DNA of 64,000 bases from Paraspadella gotoi. Lineage: Eukaryota > Chaetognatha. The notes below the pieces were generated by a model that was not told the DNA's origin, searched no databases, and saw only the letters and a list, made by a program, of their open reading frames with translations. Numbering within the stretch: position 1 is the stretch's first letter; every line of letters begins with the position of its first letter. The stretch spans positions 17,000,278 through 17,064,277 of the forward strand of contig CM119264.1 in the NCBI GenBank assembly GCA_051294375.1. The letters are read 5' to 3'. Position numbers and translations under genes: made by a program. Shown in pieces: positions 11,485 to 24,693 of the stretch.

Positions 11485-13677
11485 ACTCATCGTGGCTCAA
11501 ATTGCAGCAAGAAATCTCGACCAGATTGAATGTTAAACCGAAAAGAATGTGTAATTGGACGGCATCTAGTTTGAAGTTGCCACAGCCAAAGTCGTAAAGT
11601 CAGAGACTTGGAACGGAAAAAACCAATGAAACTGTTGAATGGTCGGCAGGACTGGAAAAACCCGAGTTCCATTGGTGTTTAATTCAATTATTACAGATAT
11701 TTTCTGCATCAAAATGATTAAAAGCGATTTTTTAAAAAAAAAATACTTGTATTTTTAACTGGTTTTTCCAATTAACGATACTTTCATGCGCCACAACAAT
11801 AAAATGTACATGGATTCGTAGCTGAAACTGGAAAGGATTGCCGATTGGAATAACGTAATAATCTAACAAGAAAAAGTGGGGCTTATCCAAATATAACCTT
11901 TCCAAAGGGCTTTACGGTAAATTGTTTAAATCCGTCAGTTCTAAAAGGCTCCACGTATCGATCGATGTCTTTTAGACAACGAAATCCTGAACTTAAATAA
12001 TTACCATCTTTCCTTTGATCTCATTATTAAGTATGAAGTTACTTTCATTTAAAAAACGTAGTCTCAAGTTATCTCCCTTCTTTATCACTTAGAACTTCCC
12101 GGTAATTTTCTATGAGTTAATACGGTAAGACATGGTTTCTTCAAATGATTGTTTCATCTAATTCATTTACTTGCGTAATTTTTAGATATAAGTATGTTTC
12201 GATATTTTTATGGTAAGATACTTTGAAAGCATCGATTCCTCATAAGAATCTTCACGTTTTTACTTACAATAAAAGGTTTTTAGGTAAGACGCCCACATTA
12301 TTGATACAATTTTTTTTTCTTCATACGGCTTTCCCTGATTCTTTTTCTTCACTTCTTTTTCTTCTCTTTCTTTATCATTTCCTCTTCCTCTTTCCTCCCT
12401 TACTTCTCACTCTGTCACTTACATTTTTCGGCCCCTACCTTTTTCTGCCACTAATGCACTTTCCTTACCTTTTTTTCTCTCCTTCTCTCTTTTCCTCTTT
12501 ATTTTCCCCTCTTTTTCTTTCAATTTTTCCCATCATTCCTACCTTTTATTGTCTGACTATTTTTTTCCCCATTTTTGCCTATTTTTTTTGCCTTGGCCCC
12601 CTCTTCATTATCTCTCTTCTCTTTCTTATTTCTCTTCCCTCTTCCCTCTCACAACGTTTACATTGAGTCCATATCAAAGAAAATCTTTAAAATATGCATT
12701 ATAGAGAAAGAAAAATGAACGATAGCCTGCATGATTTTTCTTTCAATTTTGGTTTGACTAGAAAATTTAAGATAAATCGACAGATTTTGCGGAAAGTTTT
12801 CCGCAAAATCTGTCGATTCTGAGAAAAAACAAGTCCTGACGCTTTCCATTGGCTTAAAAAGGATGGCGGTTTTTTTTGTTTTATCATACGTCATACAGTG
12901 ACCCCATCTTTAAACCCTAATAAAAGAGAGTTGAAAATATTTTCTTTTTATCAATAAATACAATGCAAGTCACAAAAAGTCACACATTAAAAGTTTGGTC
13001 TTTAAAAATTATTTGGTGGCTAAACAGAAAAGAGTTTTTTTGATTAATTTGTAGGTGTAAAAAGCTTATCTTGGACCAATATTTTCTGGGTTAGTTTAAG
13101 CCACATTTAAACTATTTTTGTTTAATAAATTATAATAAAACTAAAAATGGCAACTTTTTGACTTGTCAACTTTAAAATTAATTCAAAGTGAACTATGAAT
13201 GAATATAAGGAAAATATTTTACTCAGGTGAAAAGATAAGGAAGAAAGGAATTCAAAATAAAAAAATTTTCTCAACGCTTTTCCCTTGGCATTCAAATTTG
13301 AAGACGCCAAGTGAAAATGGACAAAAATGGACATGATTTTTTTCTAAAAGTTGCAAAAATAACTCTTATATGATTAGAAATAGCTGGAGATGGTTTTAAC
13401 CCAATCCCGTATTTCGTCGTAATTTATATTATGGTCGCAAATTAAATTATTGTTGTTAAGTAGTCAATTGAACAATCCTGGAAAAGTGTATTTTCTCTCA
13501 AAATGCGAGGATCGGTAAGCAAGGCAAAACGACTCACTTTCAAGAAGAGGGAGTTTTTTTTTGAGAGAGAAGGTCGAAGAAAAAAGAGATTGGTAGGATT
13601 ACCAAAGGTTGGAGATATTAGAGAATACTCGGGATAACTCAGAATGCATGGACTAAAGGGGCAAGAAGGAGCGAAGA
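11485..13677 (+). repeat. Perfectly identical core of the duplication, copy 2
   Basis: Same 2,193 bp as 4737-6929, including the palindrome (12775-12818). Identity ends at the same 'gcgaaga' word in both copies. Confidence 0.9.
12775..12818 (+). repeat. Perfect 44-bp palindrome (second copy)
   Basis: Identical to 6027-6070: 21-base arms around GT. Confidence 0.9.
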
Positions 13678-14555
13678 TGAAACAAGTAGGAGACCCTGAA
13701 GGCGCTGAAGGCCTGAAGGCCTGAAAGGCCGCGTTGAAAGTCGATTTGGAAGGGAAGAACTGGAAGGACGAGAAAGGCGCGGGGAGGCCAACTGTGGCCG
13801 CCCGTGCGAAATGACTAGTGAAAAATGGAAAAGGGACAATCTTTAAGGGCGAAGAAATGAAAGGAGGAAAGGAGGAAGAAGGAATAAGCAGAGGAAATAG
13901 AGAAGAATAACGAAAGATTAGAGTTAATAGAAGAATAAAAGAAATAGAAAAGACTCGATGAATCTAAGGAGGAAGAATATTGCAGGTAAATAGAAAAAGA
14001 AAACAAAGATATTAAAATCGGGAGCGGATCATTGTTAAATCTTACCCAAGGCAACGCCAAAAGACGCGCCAATGCGCGCCATCCAATGATCGAGGGAAAC
14101 CCGATCTCTCCTTCTTGATTTTCGGCCTGGCTCAATGATCAGAATTCATTGGAATTCGTACAACCCTGCAGAGAAGAGAAGAGAGAAAAAAAACAAACGG
14201 GAGATTTCAAATCTGAGAAAAAAACGTCAACGCGTGAATTAGAACACTAAAGAAAGAAAGAAAGAAAAGAAAAGAAAAAAGAAAAGTAACAACACGGAAA
14301 ATTCCGCGACGTAAAAATAGAATAGAAAAAAATATTTAAAAAAAGACGAAACTGTGAAAGAGAAACTAAAAAAAAAATACGAACTGCCGAAAAAAAATAC
14401 TCCTAATGGAATAAGGGGGCGACGGAGAAAAGGAAGGAAAAAAGTGCAAAGAAAGAAAATAAGGGCGGGAAAAAAAAAAGGAAGGAAGAAAGGCGACGAG
14501 GATTGAAAAGAAAGGAACGTTGGATATCGTGGAAAGATGGAAGAAAAGGCGAATC

Positions 14556-14557
<2 letters not shown>

Positions 14558-14637
<80 letters not shown>
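14558..14637. repeat. (AG)40 microsatellite
   Basis: Uninterrupted AG run of ~80 bp that closes the second copy of the duplication. Confidence 0.95.
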
Positions 14638-14638
<1 letters not shown>

Positions 14639-14807
14639 GGTTATGAACGAGACCGGAATATTTTTCGACACAGGAGAAAAAAGTTGGAATAAGAAAAGAA
14701 GTTGGCGATCTTAAGACGAAAAAGGGCGGGGAGAAAAAAGAAAGGAGGGTGAGAGAATGGACGGTGAGAAGGAAACAAAAAAGAGAGGGAGACGAAAACG
14801 ATTGATA

Positions 14808-14930
<123 letters not shown>

Positions 14931-16102
14931 TGAATGGTACTGTGCAGAGAAAGAGAAATGGTGAAACCGAAAAAAAAAACGAAGAGAAAAGAAAGATGAG
15001 GACGAAAGAAGAGGTGAGGCTCAGTTCGGTCACTCATGGGTACTGGGTAGTGGTGTCAGCTGACTGTGACCCGTTCCCTCTCTCATTTTTCGATGAATCT
15101 GGATGTGCCGAGAGTTGACCGGGTTAGGTCTTTTCATAAATGGGCGAATGGATAAAAGGTGGTGACGACGCCTCTAATTGACACTTTTTTTTTGGCTTTG
15201 AAATCCTTTGAAATTTCCTCCAAATCATTTTAATTATATAAAATATACTTTAGTTTCATTCAACGATTGATTATCACCGTTATTTCGCATATTTTTTTTT
15301 AATCGAAGATAAGACTGGACATCTTGACAGAATCTCTTTTGTACGTATCGATAACGTTATTCCTTTCACAAAGTGGAATGTCGCCTGTTATCACCTCTCG
15401 ATCGTCTTGTCAATACTCTGTCGTCTCATCCATTGTTCGAGGCAAATCGTTGACGAATATTATATGTTGCGTCGTCCATCTCAATCGAAACTCTTTTTTA
15501 ACGTATCACTTGAGTATTGAACTACGTAATCAATGCAACGTTTCACTTTTGACGGTAAAATACATAAAAGAACTTTTTATTCATTTTCTTGAAATTTTTT
15601 ACCCCACCGGAGTTTAATTAGGACTGCCACGACTTACTTTTTCTTCACGTTCAGAATTATAATGGATATGCAAAACTAATTCCATCAAGGAGCGTTCTTT
15701 TTCTCCTTTCGTGAAAGCTTGGTGACAGCTTTTAAATCCTCATTAAGTGTCCGTCCGAACTAGACGAGATATAAATTAACACAGAACTAATTCCTTATTT
15801 AAATAAAACGGACCGATCGATTATTAATTAATGTACGACAAATAAATAATAACAATAATTCGTAATATAATAGCGTGTTTTAAAATTCCCATTCACAGGG
15901 AAAGCGGAGCTTTTTTCGGAAATTGAAAAAAACAATCGAGGCCGGACTTATCGAGATCAACAACGATAATAATTCAATTCTTATTTTCATCGACCAATCA
16001 GAAAGAGCGTGAAACACAATTAGAGGCTCAAACCAATCAAAGAGGCGGAATTCGAATGGAGCTGTCGAAATCTCTTACCGGTCTCACAGTCCTCACCTGG
16101 CT
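14931..16102. other. Intergenic, nothing recognised
   Basis: AT-rich single-copy-looking DNA. A 97-codon open frame at 15324-15617 (plus) has ordinary composition, but no motif, splice context or relative could be recognised, so it is not called a gene. Confidence 0.4.
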
Positions 16103-16183
16103 GCTTCTCTCTCTCCTCTCATCTCTCTCTTCTCTCTCTCTCCTCTCTCGTTCTCTCCTCTCTCTCTCACTCTGCTCTCTTCC
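16103..16183. repeat. Imperfect CT repeat
   Basis: CTCTC units broken by single T, A and G bases. Confidence 0.85.
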
Positions 16184-16350
16184 CTTTCGATCTTTTTTTT
16201 TGCTTCGTCAAGTTCGAAAACTCGGCGAGTGGAACTCGAAGGTGGAAGGCAAGAGGGGTCCGTCCGACCTTGGCGCTCTTGCCCACCTCCGGCCGCATTT
16301 TCTTGACCCGGGTTTTCGCCGAGAGAAACGGTTTTCCCGCTCAGGTCAGC

Positions 16351-16475
16351 TTCTCTCTCTCCGTCTCTCTCTTTCTCGTCTATTCTCGTTGTCGTCTCTC
16401 TCTCTCTCATTCTCTCTCTCTTCCTCTGTCTCTCTCTCTCTCGTCTCCTCTCTCCTCTCATCATGTCTCTCTCTC
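16351..16475. repeat. Imperfect CT repeat
   Basis: Several CT runs separated by short non-repeat words. It makes a long but meaningless serine/leucine open frame on the plus strand. Confidence 0.85.
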
Positions 16476-16899
16476 GGTCGGCGCAACTTTGATTTTTTTT
16501 TCCCCTCTTTTCCTTCGTCTAGTTTAAGTTGTCTCTTTAATTTGAGTCTTTTTCTTTTTCTGAAGTCTCTCGCGCTTTGGAATAAATACGGATCATTAAA
16601 ATTTGATCATTAACTGGATTAATAAACTAAAACCAATTATGAATCTTGTTTATATTTTTTAACCAATAAATAAAATCTAAAAAATAAAAAAATAAAAAAT
16701 AAAGATAGAGAAATAAGTAATTTTGCAACTTTCAATAAAGATAACAAAATATGTAATTTCGGTTCTCTTTCTCCCGCCACGAGACTTCCTTCCTTTCTCT
16801 TCAAATTTGATGCTCTTACTTTGGGTCTTCTTAAATCATTGCATTGAGTCTTCTTCCGCTCATCATGAGCTTTTCTTCTCCAACCCCATTTTTCTCGAA

Positions 16900-17065
16900 C
16901 GATTTTTTACTCATCGGTTATCTCCATTTTGGGTCTTCCTCTGTCCACCTCAATCTTTCCTTCCACCTAAAATCTTCCCTCTACCACTGCAAATCTTCCA
17001 CTCTCCACCCCAAATCCTTCTCTCCTACCGCAAATCTTTCCCTCTCCCACCTCGGGCTTTTCTTC
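16900..17065 (+). repeat. Degenerate pyrimidine-rich minisatellite
   Basis: Recurring 'caaatctt-cc-ctct' words spaced roughly 24 bp apart. It resembles the longer array at ~20930-21390. Confidence 0.5.
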
Positions 17066-17099
17066 ATTCCGAATCGAATTGAGTTCGCCGTTGGTGAAC

Positions 17100-18800
17100 G
17101 AAAGCAAACGCGTTGGGAGAGAACGTGCGCGCGTGCGATTCGGTTAGAGAACACCAGCCGCGTGCGATTATAGATAATAAGAGCCATCGCGTGCTTTAAG
17201 AGAATATTATACGTGCATTGTGCTTGATTAGAAAACAGGCAATGCGTGCATTATCGAAAAAAAAAGAGAATAAATTGAGAGCCATAACAGGCCGTTTTCG
17301 TTTGAGAAATGTTGAAAAATTAAAACCTTTGAAGCTATGAAAACACATTGAAATGTATTGAACGTATATTGTCTTAATTAGGAAATAAAAATATCATTTT
17401 TAGGAGTTAAACAGTACGCTGTCATTATTCGGAAATAGTTTAAGCAGTTGCCTTGCACGATGTTTAACTTTCAATTGTTTGTTTCCTTTGTTTCTTTTTC
17501 TTTTTCTTTCTTTTTCTCCCAGACGCAAGTCACATTCAATAAGATGTTCTCCTTCTAATTTTCACCCGTCCCTTTTTTTCTTGTTCTTTCATTCCGAAAT
17601 GTTTTTTCTCTAGATTCTCCTTCTTCTATTTTCCCAGGCGTCTTCTTCCCCTCTCGTCCTCCATTTAATTCTCATCGCGAATTCAGTATGAAAGTCACGC
17701 GCGATTTTTACAACTTTCGTTTCCTCGACGGTTTTTCTGGAAGACGCGCGGTTTTCGCTTCCGGGCTCAAAGTTGCGTATATGATATTGCAACCCGCCGG
17801 TCCTGGGGTTTTTTTGCCGAAGGTGCACGCGCGCCGTGCTCGAGGTAAGCTACGTAAAAAAAAAAGTAAAAAATAGGCTCTTATTCCTAGTGGGCTGAGC
17901 TCGCTGGGAATGCAGCGTTGGCGTAACTTGAAGCTTTTAGGTTAGGTTGAGAAGCAGTTTGATACCGGATACGCTTTTTGTTAAAAACTCGATCAGACCC
18001 TAAAAAGGTTTCCGGCTCCTTCTTTTTAAGTCTCGCCTTGCGGTTGCTTCTTCAGCAAAATTTCAATTCGGTCGATTCGTGTTAAACTGGCGTTCAATTT
18101 TGAGCAACGTTATCTCGTCACTTGGAACCAGAAGGGTACAGGCGTTATAAATTAGTATGAAACAATAGGCAAAGAAATAAATCGAATCACATTAACAGTT
18201 TAACTTCTCAGGGGAGAAAATAGTCGAACGAATTAGTCTAATATCAAATATCCAATGGACAACGGCCACATAATATAGGTTGAGTTTTATACCTCGTTTC
18301 CACATGGAACCTGTTTCGGTAAACAATTTAATCTGTGAGAAGATTGGAACGGGAAATTCTTTTATGCCCGAGAGTCGATTGGAGGTAGTATGACGACTCT
18401 CAGAGTAGACATCATTTTGGGAGAAATATTCTCAAGTAGAATCTTCCCCAAAATCGCTTTACGATTTACTTGAAACGATTTACGAATTAATTTTCGGAAC
18501 CGCATCTTAGTTAGTATAATTAGTTTCCCATTGAAAAATCTTCCAATCCCTTCATTTCTAGTGCGGCTCATGTCTCTTTTATTTCTTGAGAATTAATTAA
18601 AAAAGATCTTAACATGATATGTCAAATTCTTAAAATACAGAGCAAAGTGTTTTAACTTAAAAGTAAAATAAAAGTAAAAATAAAAAAAAAAAACAAAAAA
18701 AAAACTGAGACTCTCAATGAGAAACAATGAGAAAGTATCATTGAATAAATTTTTTTTTATCGGAGGGAGTTGGGTTAATAATAGAAGAAAAAAATATCGG
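17100..18800. other. Intergenic; one GC-richer patch
   Basis: Mostly AT-rich. At ~17690-17845 there is a GC-richer segment ending in a consensus-like splice donor, CTCGAG|GTAAGC at 17845, which could belong to an unseen 5' exon. This is too weak to call. Confidence 0.3.
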
Positions 18801-18808
18801 CCAAATCT

Positions 18809-18852
18809 CTCTCTGGCTCTCCTCTCCTCCGTCCTCTCTCGTTCTCGTCCCT

Positions 18853-18897
<45 letters not shown>

Positions 18898-18910
18898 TCT
18901 CTCTTTTCCT
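18809..18910. repeat. CT-rich repeat
   Basis: CT runs with a pure stretch at ~18857-18882 and 18885-18896. Confidence 0.85.
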
Positions 18911-18934
18911 TTAGCTGGACGAAGAGAGAGAATT

Positions 18935-19110
18935 AAAAACTCTGTGAGCGAATTGGCGGAGCTCGAGTTTGTCGAGGGGACAAGGAAAAGGGGAAAGGGG
19001 AGAGTGGTAGGGGGGAAGGTGGAAGGTGGAGGCGGGAATGGGGAGTGGGAAATGGTGAGGGGAAAAGGGGAAGTGGAAAAAGAGAGAGGGAAAGAGACGA
19101 AAGAGTGGAG
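18935..19110 (+). other. G-rich tract with quadruplex potential
   Basis: Repeated GGGG, GGGGGG, GGG and GG runs separated by short A/T/G spacers ('ggggaaagggg', 'tggtagggggg'). Spacing fits G-quadruplex formation only if one ~9-base loop is allowed. Confidence 0.5.
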
Positions 19111-19304
19111 AGGGTGATGTCAGAATTTGAGGTCGGGGAGAGAAGATCGAGAGAGAAACTTTAGATTAGGAAAAAAAGAAAAGAGAAAGGAGATCACGTG
19201 GAGGAAGAAGGAGAGAGAGAGAAACGGGCAGAGCGAATAGCGGGGCTCAGGAATCCAAGGCCCAAAGAAGGAAGAAGCAAATTGAAAGATTTGTCTTTGG
19301 AACG

Positions 19305-19400
19305 AGGATGAAAACGACGACGACAACGACGACGATGACTTCGTCGGCGACGACGACAACGACGACGGATTCGAGGAATAGATGGATGGCGCTTCGGCGG
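19305..19400 (+). repeat. CGA/ACG triplet repeat
   Basis: 'gacgacgacaac' type triplets with interruptions ('acttcgtcggcgacg'). In one frame this reads as threonine-rich protein, a compositional effect. Confidence 0.75.
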
Positions 19401-19434
19401 AGACGAACGGGCGCCGACCAGCGGCTAATGGCGC

Positions 19435-19727
19435 CGGGGAGAGGAAGAAAAGAAAGGAAAGAAATGAATAAAGAAAAGGAAAGAAAGGGAAAGAAAAAAG
19501 GAAAAAGTAGAATGAAATAAAGGACGGAATAGAGGAAAGAAAAACGGAGGGAAGAAAGAAAAGAAAAAAAAAGAGAGAAAAAAAAAATCCAACACCAAAC
19601 AGAAGGACGGCGACAAAAAGAAAGAAAAAAAAAGAAAATTGAGCGGAGGAAGATGAAGAAAAGAAACGAGGGAAAAGAAAAAAATACAATACTAAAAAGA
19701 AAAGGAGGAAAGAAAGGGGAGGACGAA

Positions 19728-19735
<8 letters not shown>
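19435..19735 (+). other. Polypurine tract (~300 bp)
   Basis: A/G almost throughout. The 189-codon open frame on the opposite strand (19120-19689) is phenylalanine/serine-rich and is rejected as a gene. Confidence 0.7.
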
Positions 19736-19766
<31 letters not shown>

Positions 19767-19770
19767 AGAG
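19731..19770. repeat. (GA)n microsatellite
   Basis: About 40 bp with one AA interruption. Confidence 0.9.
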
Positions 19771-19914
19771 GAATCTACCAAATTGAACAGATAATGAGCG
19801 GGAAAAAAATGGGGGGGAGAAAAAGAGAGTGAGGAAAGAGTGAATGGGGGTCGAGTTTGTGGAGGAAAAAAACCAAATTGAAAAGAATGAAGATAGAGAT
19901 AGAAGGGATTTCGA

Positions 19915-20056
19915 GTGAGAGAAACAGAGATAGCGAGAGAGAATAAGAGAGAAATATACGAGACGAAGAGAGAGAGTAAGAGAGAGAAGAGAGAGAGAGA
20001 AACCGAGATAGCGAGAGGAATAAGAGAGAAATTACGAGACGAGAGAGAGAGTGAGT

Positions 20057-20128
<72 letters not shown>
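19915..20128. repeat. GA-rich compound repeat with internal duplication
   Basis: Two successive units each read 'gagaaac(a/c)gagatagcgagag ... aataagagagaaat(at)acgagacga', about 60 bp apart, then pure (GA)n to 20128. The tandem ~60-bp unit suggests expansion beyond dinucleotide slippage. Confidence 0.8.
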
Positions 20129-20132
<4 letters not shown>

Positions 20133-20929
20133 CAAAAATTCCATGTTAGATTGAATTTTTGGTAGGACCACGGGGTCTACTGTATTATTGAAAAAAAATA
20201 TTTACCATCTTTGAGATAAAAACCAGATTTCTTTAAATGAAGTATTTATCACACGCCTGTATAATATTGACGAAAGTAAGCTAAAACGAAATTACGATAT
20301 ATTCTCATGAAATAATGTGAATAAGAAATTGAAAACAAAAGAGCAACCACAAAAAAAAAAAAAAAATAAAAGAAAAAATAGAAAGAAAAGAAAAAGAACG
20401 CTGGAAGGAGATTGGAAACGTCGGGGCTTGAATAAAGAAATTCGACTCTTAGAACAAAGTCAAGGACGGATCGAGGCTAAAAAAAAAAATTAAAAGAAAG
20501 AATAAAAAAGGAGATAAAATATTATCGCGTTGTGGCAGAAAAAGAAATTCGATTCGTGACTGAAAAGGCTGAAGCTAAAAATGATTGGTTTCTTCAAGCA
20601 CTCGATGTTTGCGTCGTCGTGAAAATGAAGGAGCCTTTCTTATCCTCAGTCTTAAGGTGCTTCACAATTTACTCTCAATCTCACTCTCTCTCTCTCTTCC
20701 GCTATGGATGATGTCACCAAACGCTGATCCATTTTCGTTTTGTGCGTATGGGATGTGGTATAAAATATAAGATCATAATAAGACATATAATAATATATGT
20801 TTAATAAAATAATGTATAACATTAAGTATCAATCATTTAAATAAAACTCACTTAAACTTCTACTGAACATCAAATGGAATTTTTAAACTCATTTAAATCG
20901 TCCCCGTCACAAACGCTTCCCGTCTTTAC

Positions 20930-21390
20930 TCTTGTCTGGCACCTCTCTAAATTTCTTTTTCCTCACCTCACAAATTTCCCCTGTGCAATTCTAACTTCAC
21001 TCTCACCTTACTGTTACCTCCAAAATCCTTCCTCCCCTTCATCTTCCAAATCTCTCTTTCCGTCACCTAATAAATCTATCCTCCCCATAACCTCACAAAT
21101 CCTTCCTCATCTTCACCCTCAAATCCTTCCTCCCCTTTATCTTCCAAATCTCTCTTTCGAGTCAGCCTCCCAAATCCTTCGTCTACTTCACCCTCAAATC
21201 CTTCCTCCCCCTCGACTCTCAAATCCTTCCTCCCCTTCATCTCCCAAATCTCTCTTTCAAGTCAGCCTCCCAAATCCTTCACCATCAAATCCCTCCTACC
21301 CCTCTCCACCCAAATCCCTGCTCCCCTTAACCTCCCAAATCCTTCCCCTTAACCTCCCCAAATCCCTCCTCCCTCTAAACTCCAAACTTT
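20930..21390 (+). repeat. Degenerate ~24-27-bp minisatellite, ~460 bp
   Basis: Repeats of 'caaatccttcctcccctt' alternating with 'catcttccaaatctctct'. The open frame 20874-21416 (180 codons) is a serine/proline/leucine repeat produced by this array. It has no recognised domain, so it is not called as a gene, though a repetitive coding sequence cannot be excluded. Confidence 0.65.
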
Positions 21391-21399
21391 TATGGTCGA

Positions 21400-23280
21400 C
21401 GCCAAAGAGACGATGATGGAAAAACCCATTTCAATAAAATCCCAACGAGCGAAAAGGTCGAGAGGTAAGGTTAGCACCATATGGCATGGTTCATAAGGCA
21501 AGGTAACAAAGTCGGGAAAGCGAAAGGCCTGGCGAAAGGATGGCACCGAATCTCACGCGGTTAATGAAGCGGAAAAAAAAAAGGGGGAATTGGATATAAT
21601 TGAGCGGCTGCTCATTGCCAGTCTTAAAAATTGAGGGAATTTCGGGATGTCAAGATTTAGAGAGCAGGGGCGAGGGGGAGGGGGGAAAAAGGTAGATATA
21701 AAGTGAAACCAAACAGACTACCAATTCCTTTTGGTTCATTTCTCTTCTTTTCTCTCGCGCTCAATCTTTCTCTTTTAATCTCTCACTCGCTCGTTCTTTC
21801 TCTTTCGTCAGCCACCAAATAACAGGTGGCGATAACAGCCGGAAGAAGAGAAGCGCGCAAGCAAACCAGGTGTTAATGTCAGAAAAGACATGTAAAGCCG
21901 TGTTAGGACAAAATATAACATTTTTTACATTCATTTCTCAATTCTAATATTCCTCGTACTAAAAAGCAGAAATGTAACTCTCAGCAAAAGATAAAGTCAA
22001 TGAGAGCCAAATAATAATAAAAAAAATTAATTAAAAAATTCAATAGTTCACTCCGTCGAAATAAAATGAGAATTTATGTTCGTCTCAGTTTAATTCGCCG
22101 CCGCAAAACCGAAAGTGGTTTCCCGTGGGGAAAAATGGAGAAAAAAAAATTTTAAAGGATCGACGCGCCAAAGTCTGAAGTGACTGACTGACTTCTCGTG
22201 AAACTCGAATCGGAAAAGAAGAAGAAAAGAAAGGAGAGAGAAAATTGGATGTGACTCCTTGATCACTTTGAAGCTTAGTCGCTTTTAAAAGGGAGATGTT
22301 GAAAAAATATGGGGAGGTTTAAATTTAGAATTAATTCGAACACTAAACGAAAACGATTTTTTGAAAACAGAAATAATTCTCAAAATCTTAAACATTCTCT
22401 AATAGTTTGGATTTAAATAGTAGCGTGGTATTTGTCTTGAAGATTACTTATTGCTTATAATTGGCTTCAATTTTCCGTACTTATCTTAAATATTTAAAAA
22501 ACAATTTTAGTTAAAATGCTTTCTTACAGATAGATATACCCTTTCTCCTATGTAAAAGAATAAAACAAGAAATCAATCATGAACCGACGGTATCGTGATA
22601 AAATAGCAAATCAGGTTATAAAATATATAACCATAAATGAAACATTTTTGGTTTAGGAATATAATAATTATTACGATAACAAGTTTAAAAACTATTGGCG
22701 GATGGAAACTTAACGGATTCGACAGTTGGGTTTATACTTGATTGGTTTTAACCGGGGGTCGAGTCTAAATCTTTCAGGAGAAAAAAGATTTGAAAATAGG
22801 AAAGAAAGACTCATGAAAATAGAGGGCACGAAGGTCCTTTTTTGTTTGTTTATAAAAAGTGAGTTTGTACTGATGTAATATCACTACGCGTTGGAAACAA
22901 CTGTTCCGCACTGTGCTAACGCTTAATCTCTGGTCGGAACAGCCCTTGCAAAAAGAGTGACTGGCCGGTTAAACCACCGGTAGCATGCCTACCTCCGTAT
23001 CCAAGTTCCGGAAAGCAAGGCAACTGACGGAAAAATCAGAAAAGAAATAACTAAAATAATTATATTATATGTACTATACTATACTATACTCCTATACTTC
23101 TAAGCTAGTGCATTAAGCAAGATTCATGTTCTTGTCATGAATTTCGGAATTTTAGTCACAAGAAAGAATCGTTGCCGGAATAACCAAGTTATACATTATC
23201 TTACGTTCGGCGACTCAATTTGGGTGACAGTGACAACATAGAAAAAGAAAAAAATGGAGCTTTTAAAAAGCTACGAAGGA
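21400..23280. other. Intergenic, nothing recognised
   Basis: AT-rich single-copy-looking DNA. It contains 'ctgttccg...cggaacag' (22909-22943), a small imperfect hairpin, and a loosely tRNA-like stretch at ~22960-23020 that lacks a usable B box. Confidence 0.4.
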
Positions 23281-23551
23281 AGAATGTCAAGTAAGGGAGA
23301 GAGAGAGAAAGAGAGAGTTTTTAAAGTATTAAAAATAACCAATATCATTTTCTCTCCTATTGTCAATATTATTATAAAGATTCTATATTATTGTATATTC
23401 TTAACCTTTTCCAGTATAACTTAAGAAAACCTTCTACCAGAAAAGGAAGAAAGAAAAAAAAAAGAATAAAAGATTGAAGATAGAAGAGGTGAAGAGACGA
23501 GAAAACGGGGCAGAGAACCGGGAGAATTTGAAGAGGGAGGTCAAAGCGAGT

Positions 23552-23670
<119 letters not shown>

Positions 23671-24683
23671 TTCCAGCGTAAGAAGAAAGAAGATCCTCGA
23701 TCGGGGCCTCGCTGGACTCTGCCTTGCTTGCCTCCACCGCTCGGTCGGGTCCTCGTCGTATTTCTCAATGGCTCCCGGCGAAAAGTCCTCATCCACTGGA
23801 AACATTCATTTTCATTTAGGGAATGTGAGGTCGAACCACCTTTTCTCGCGGACTCCGCGGAGGAAAGGGAGTCGGGATGGGCGATGGGGGGGGGGTATGA
23901 GTTGAAAGGCTGCCGGTGATGAGACGTGCCAGCCAACGCAAAGAGGGAAAAGAAAAGATAAAGAAAAACGCGGAGGAAAAGAAAAGAAAAAAAGAAATTT
24001 AAAAGAATGTCGCGGCGGAAGCAAAGTTGGCAATCAACAGTAGCGGAGCCGAAACAACTCGGTGCCTTTTTTAGAACCTGATTTATGTGGCGTCTAAAGA
24101 AGCAGTCAAACAAATTCAAGCAAGGTGCGTTGATAAGAAAGAAGGTTCCGCGAGGTGGGAAGGCGAATGCGGGGTAGAAAAAAGGAGAGAAAGAGATAAG
24201 ATGTTTAGAGAGAGAGAGAGAAAAATAGAGAGGAGGGCAGAATCAAATGGTAAGTCGGTAGGAAGGTCGGGGAAAAGGAAATCGATAATACAACCGTCTA
24301 AATGGGCGTTTAAACGGGGAAATGTCCTCGATTTGTCAACATAACTGCCAAATGGAGCCACATTGCGCCCCGACGCTCCCAGCCAGGGACGCGGGCGTAT
24401 TAAAAAGAAGGAAAACTATAAAAACCCGCGCGTGTCTCTGTTAGGCGCTCGCTCGTAAAAACGGAAACGAAATTTAAATTTAACACCACCGAGATGTGAT
24501 CATTCTTAAATTCATTTTCATGTTTCCATGTATTTTTAAAACGCCGATAAAAATTATTCGAGAAGGCTAATTTTAAAAATTTCGGGTGCAAACTATTTTT
24601 TTTTAATTAACCCGCGATTTATTGCTCTCGGTCACGAATGTTAAAAAAAAATTTGTGTTCAAGGATGCCAAAGGAAACAAGTC

Positions 24684-24693
24684 NNNNNNNNNN
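24684..24693. other. Assembly gap (10 N)
   Basis: Placeholder-sized gap in otherwise unremarkable sequence; no repeat straddles it. Confidence 0.99.

Larger units (their letters stand above)
7848..14637 (+). repeat. Direct duplication, copy 2 (~6.8 kb)
   Basis: Collinear with 860-7822. It contains sequence (8433-8749) where copy 1 has a 484-N gap, and a single version of the ~175-bp repeat that copy 1 has twice. No gene was recognised. Confidence 0.9.

Noticed and set aside
17688-17845. Possible first exon ending at CTCGAG|GTAAGC
   Set aside because: A donor-like word alone is insufficient, and frames on both strands are open because of GC content.
20874-21416. 180-codon Ser/Pro/Leu repeat protein
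   Set aside because: Produced by a degenerate CT-rich minisatellite; no start context or domain. Kept as a repeat.
22960-23020. Possible tRNA or SINE head
   Set aside because: An A-box-like word can be forced but no B box fits; cloverleaf pairing fails.
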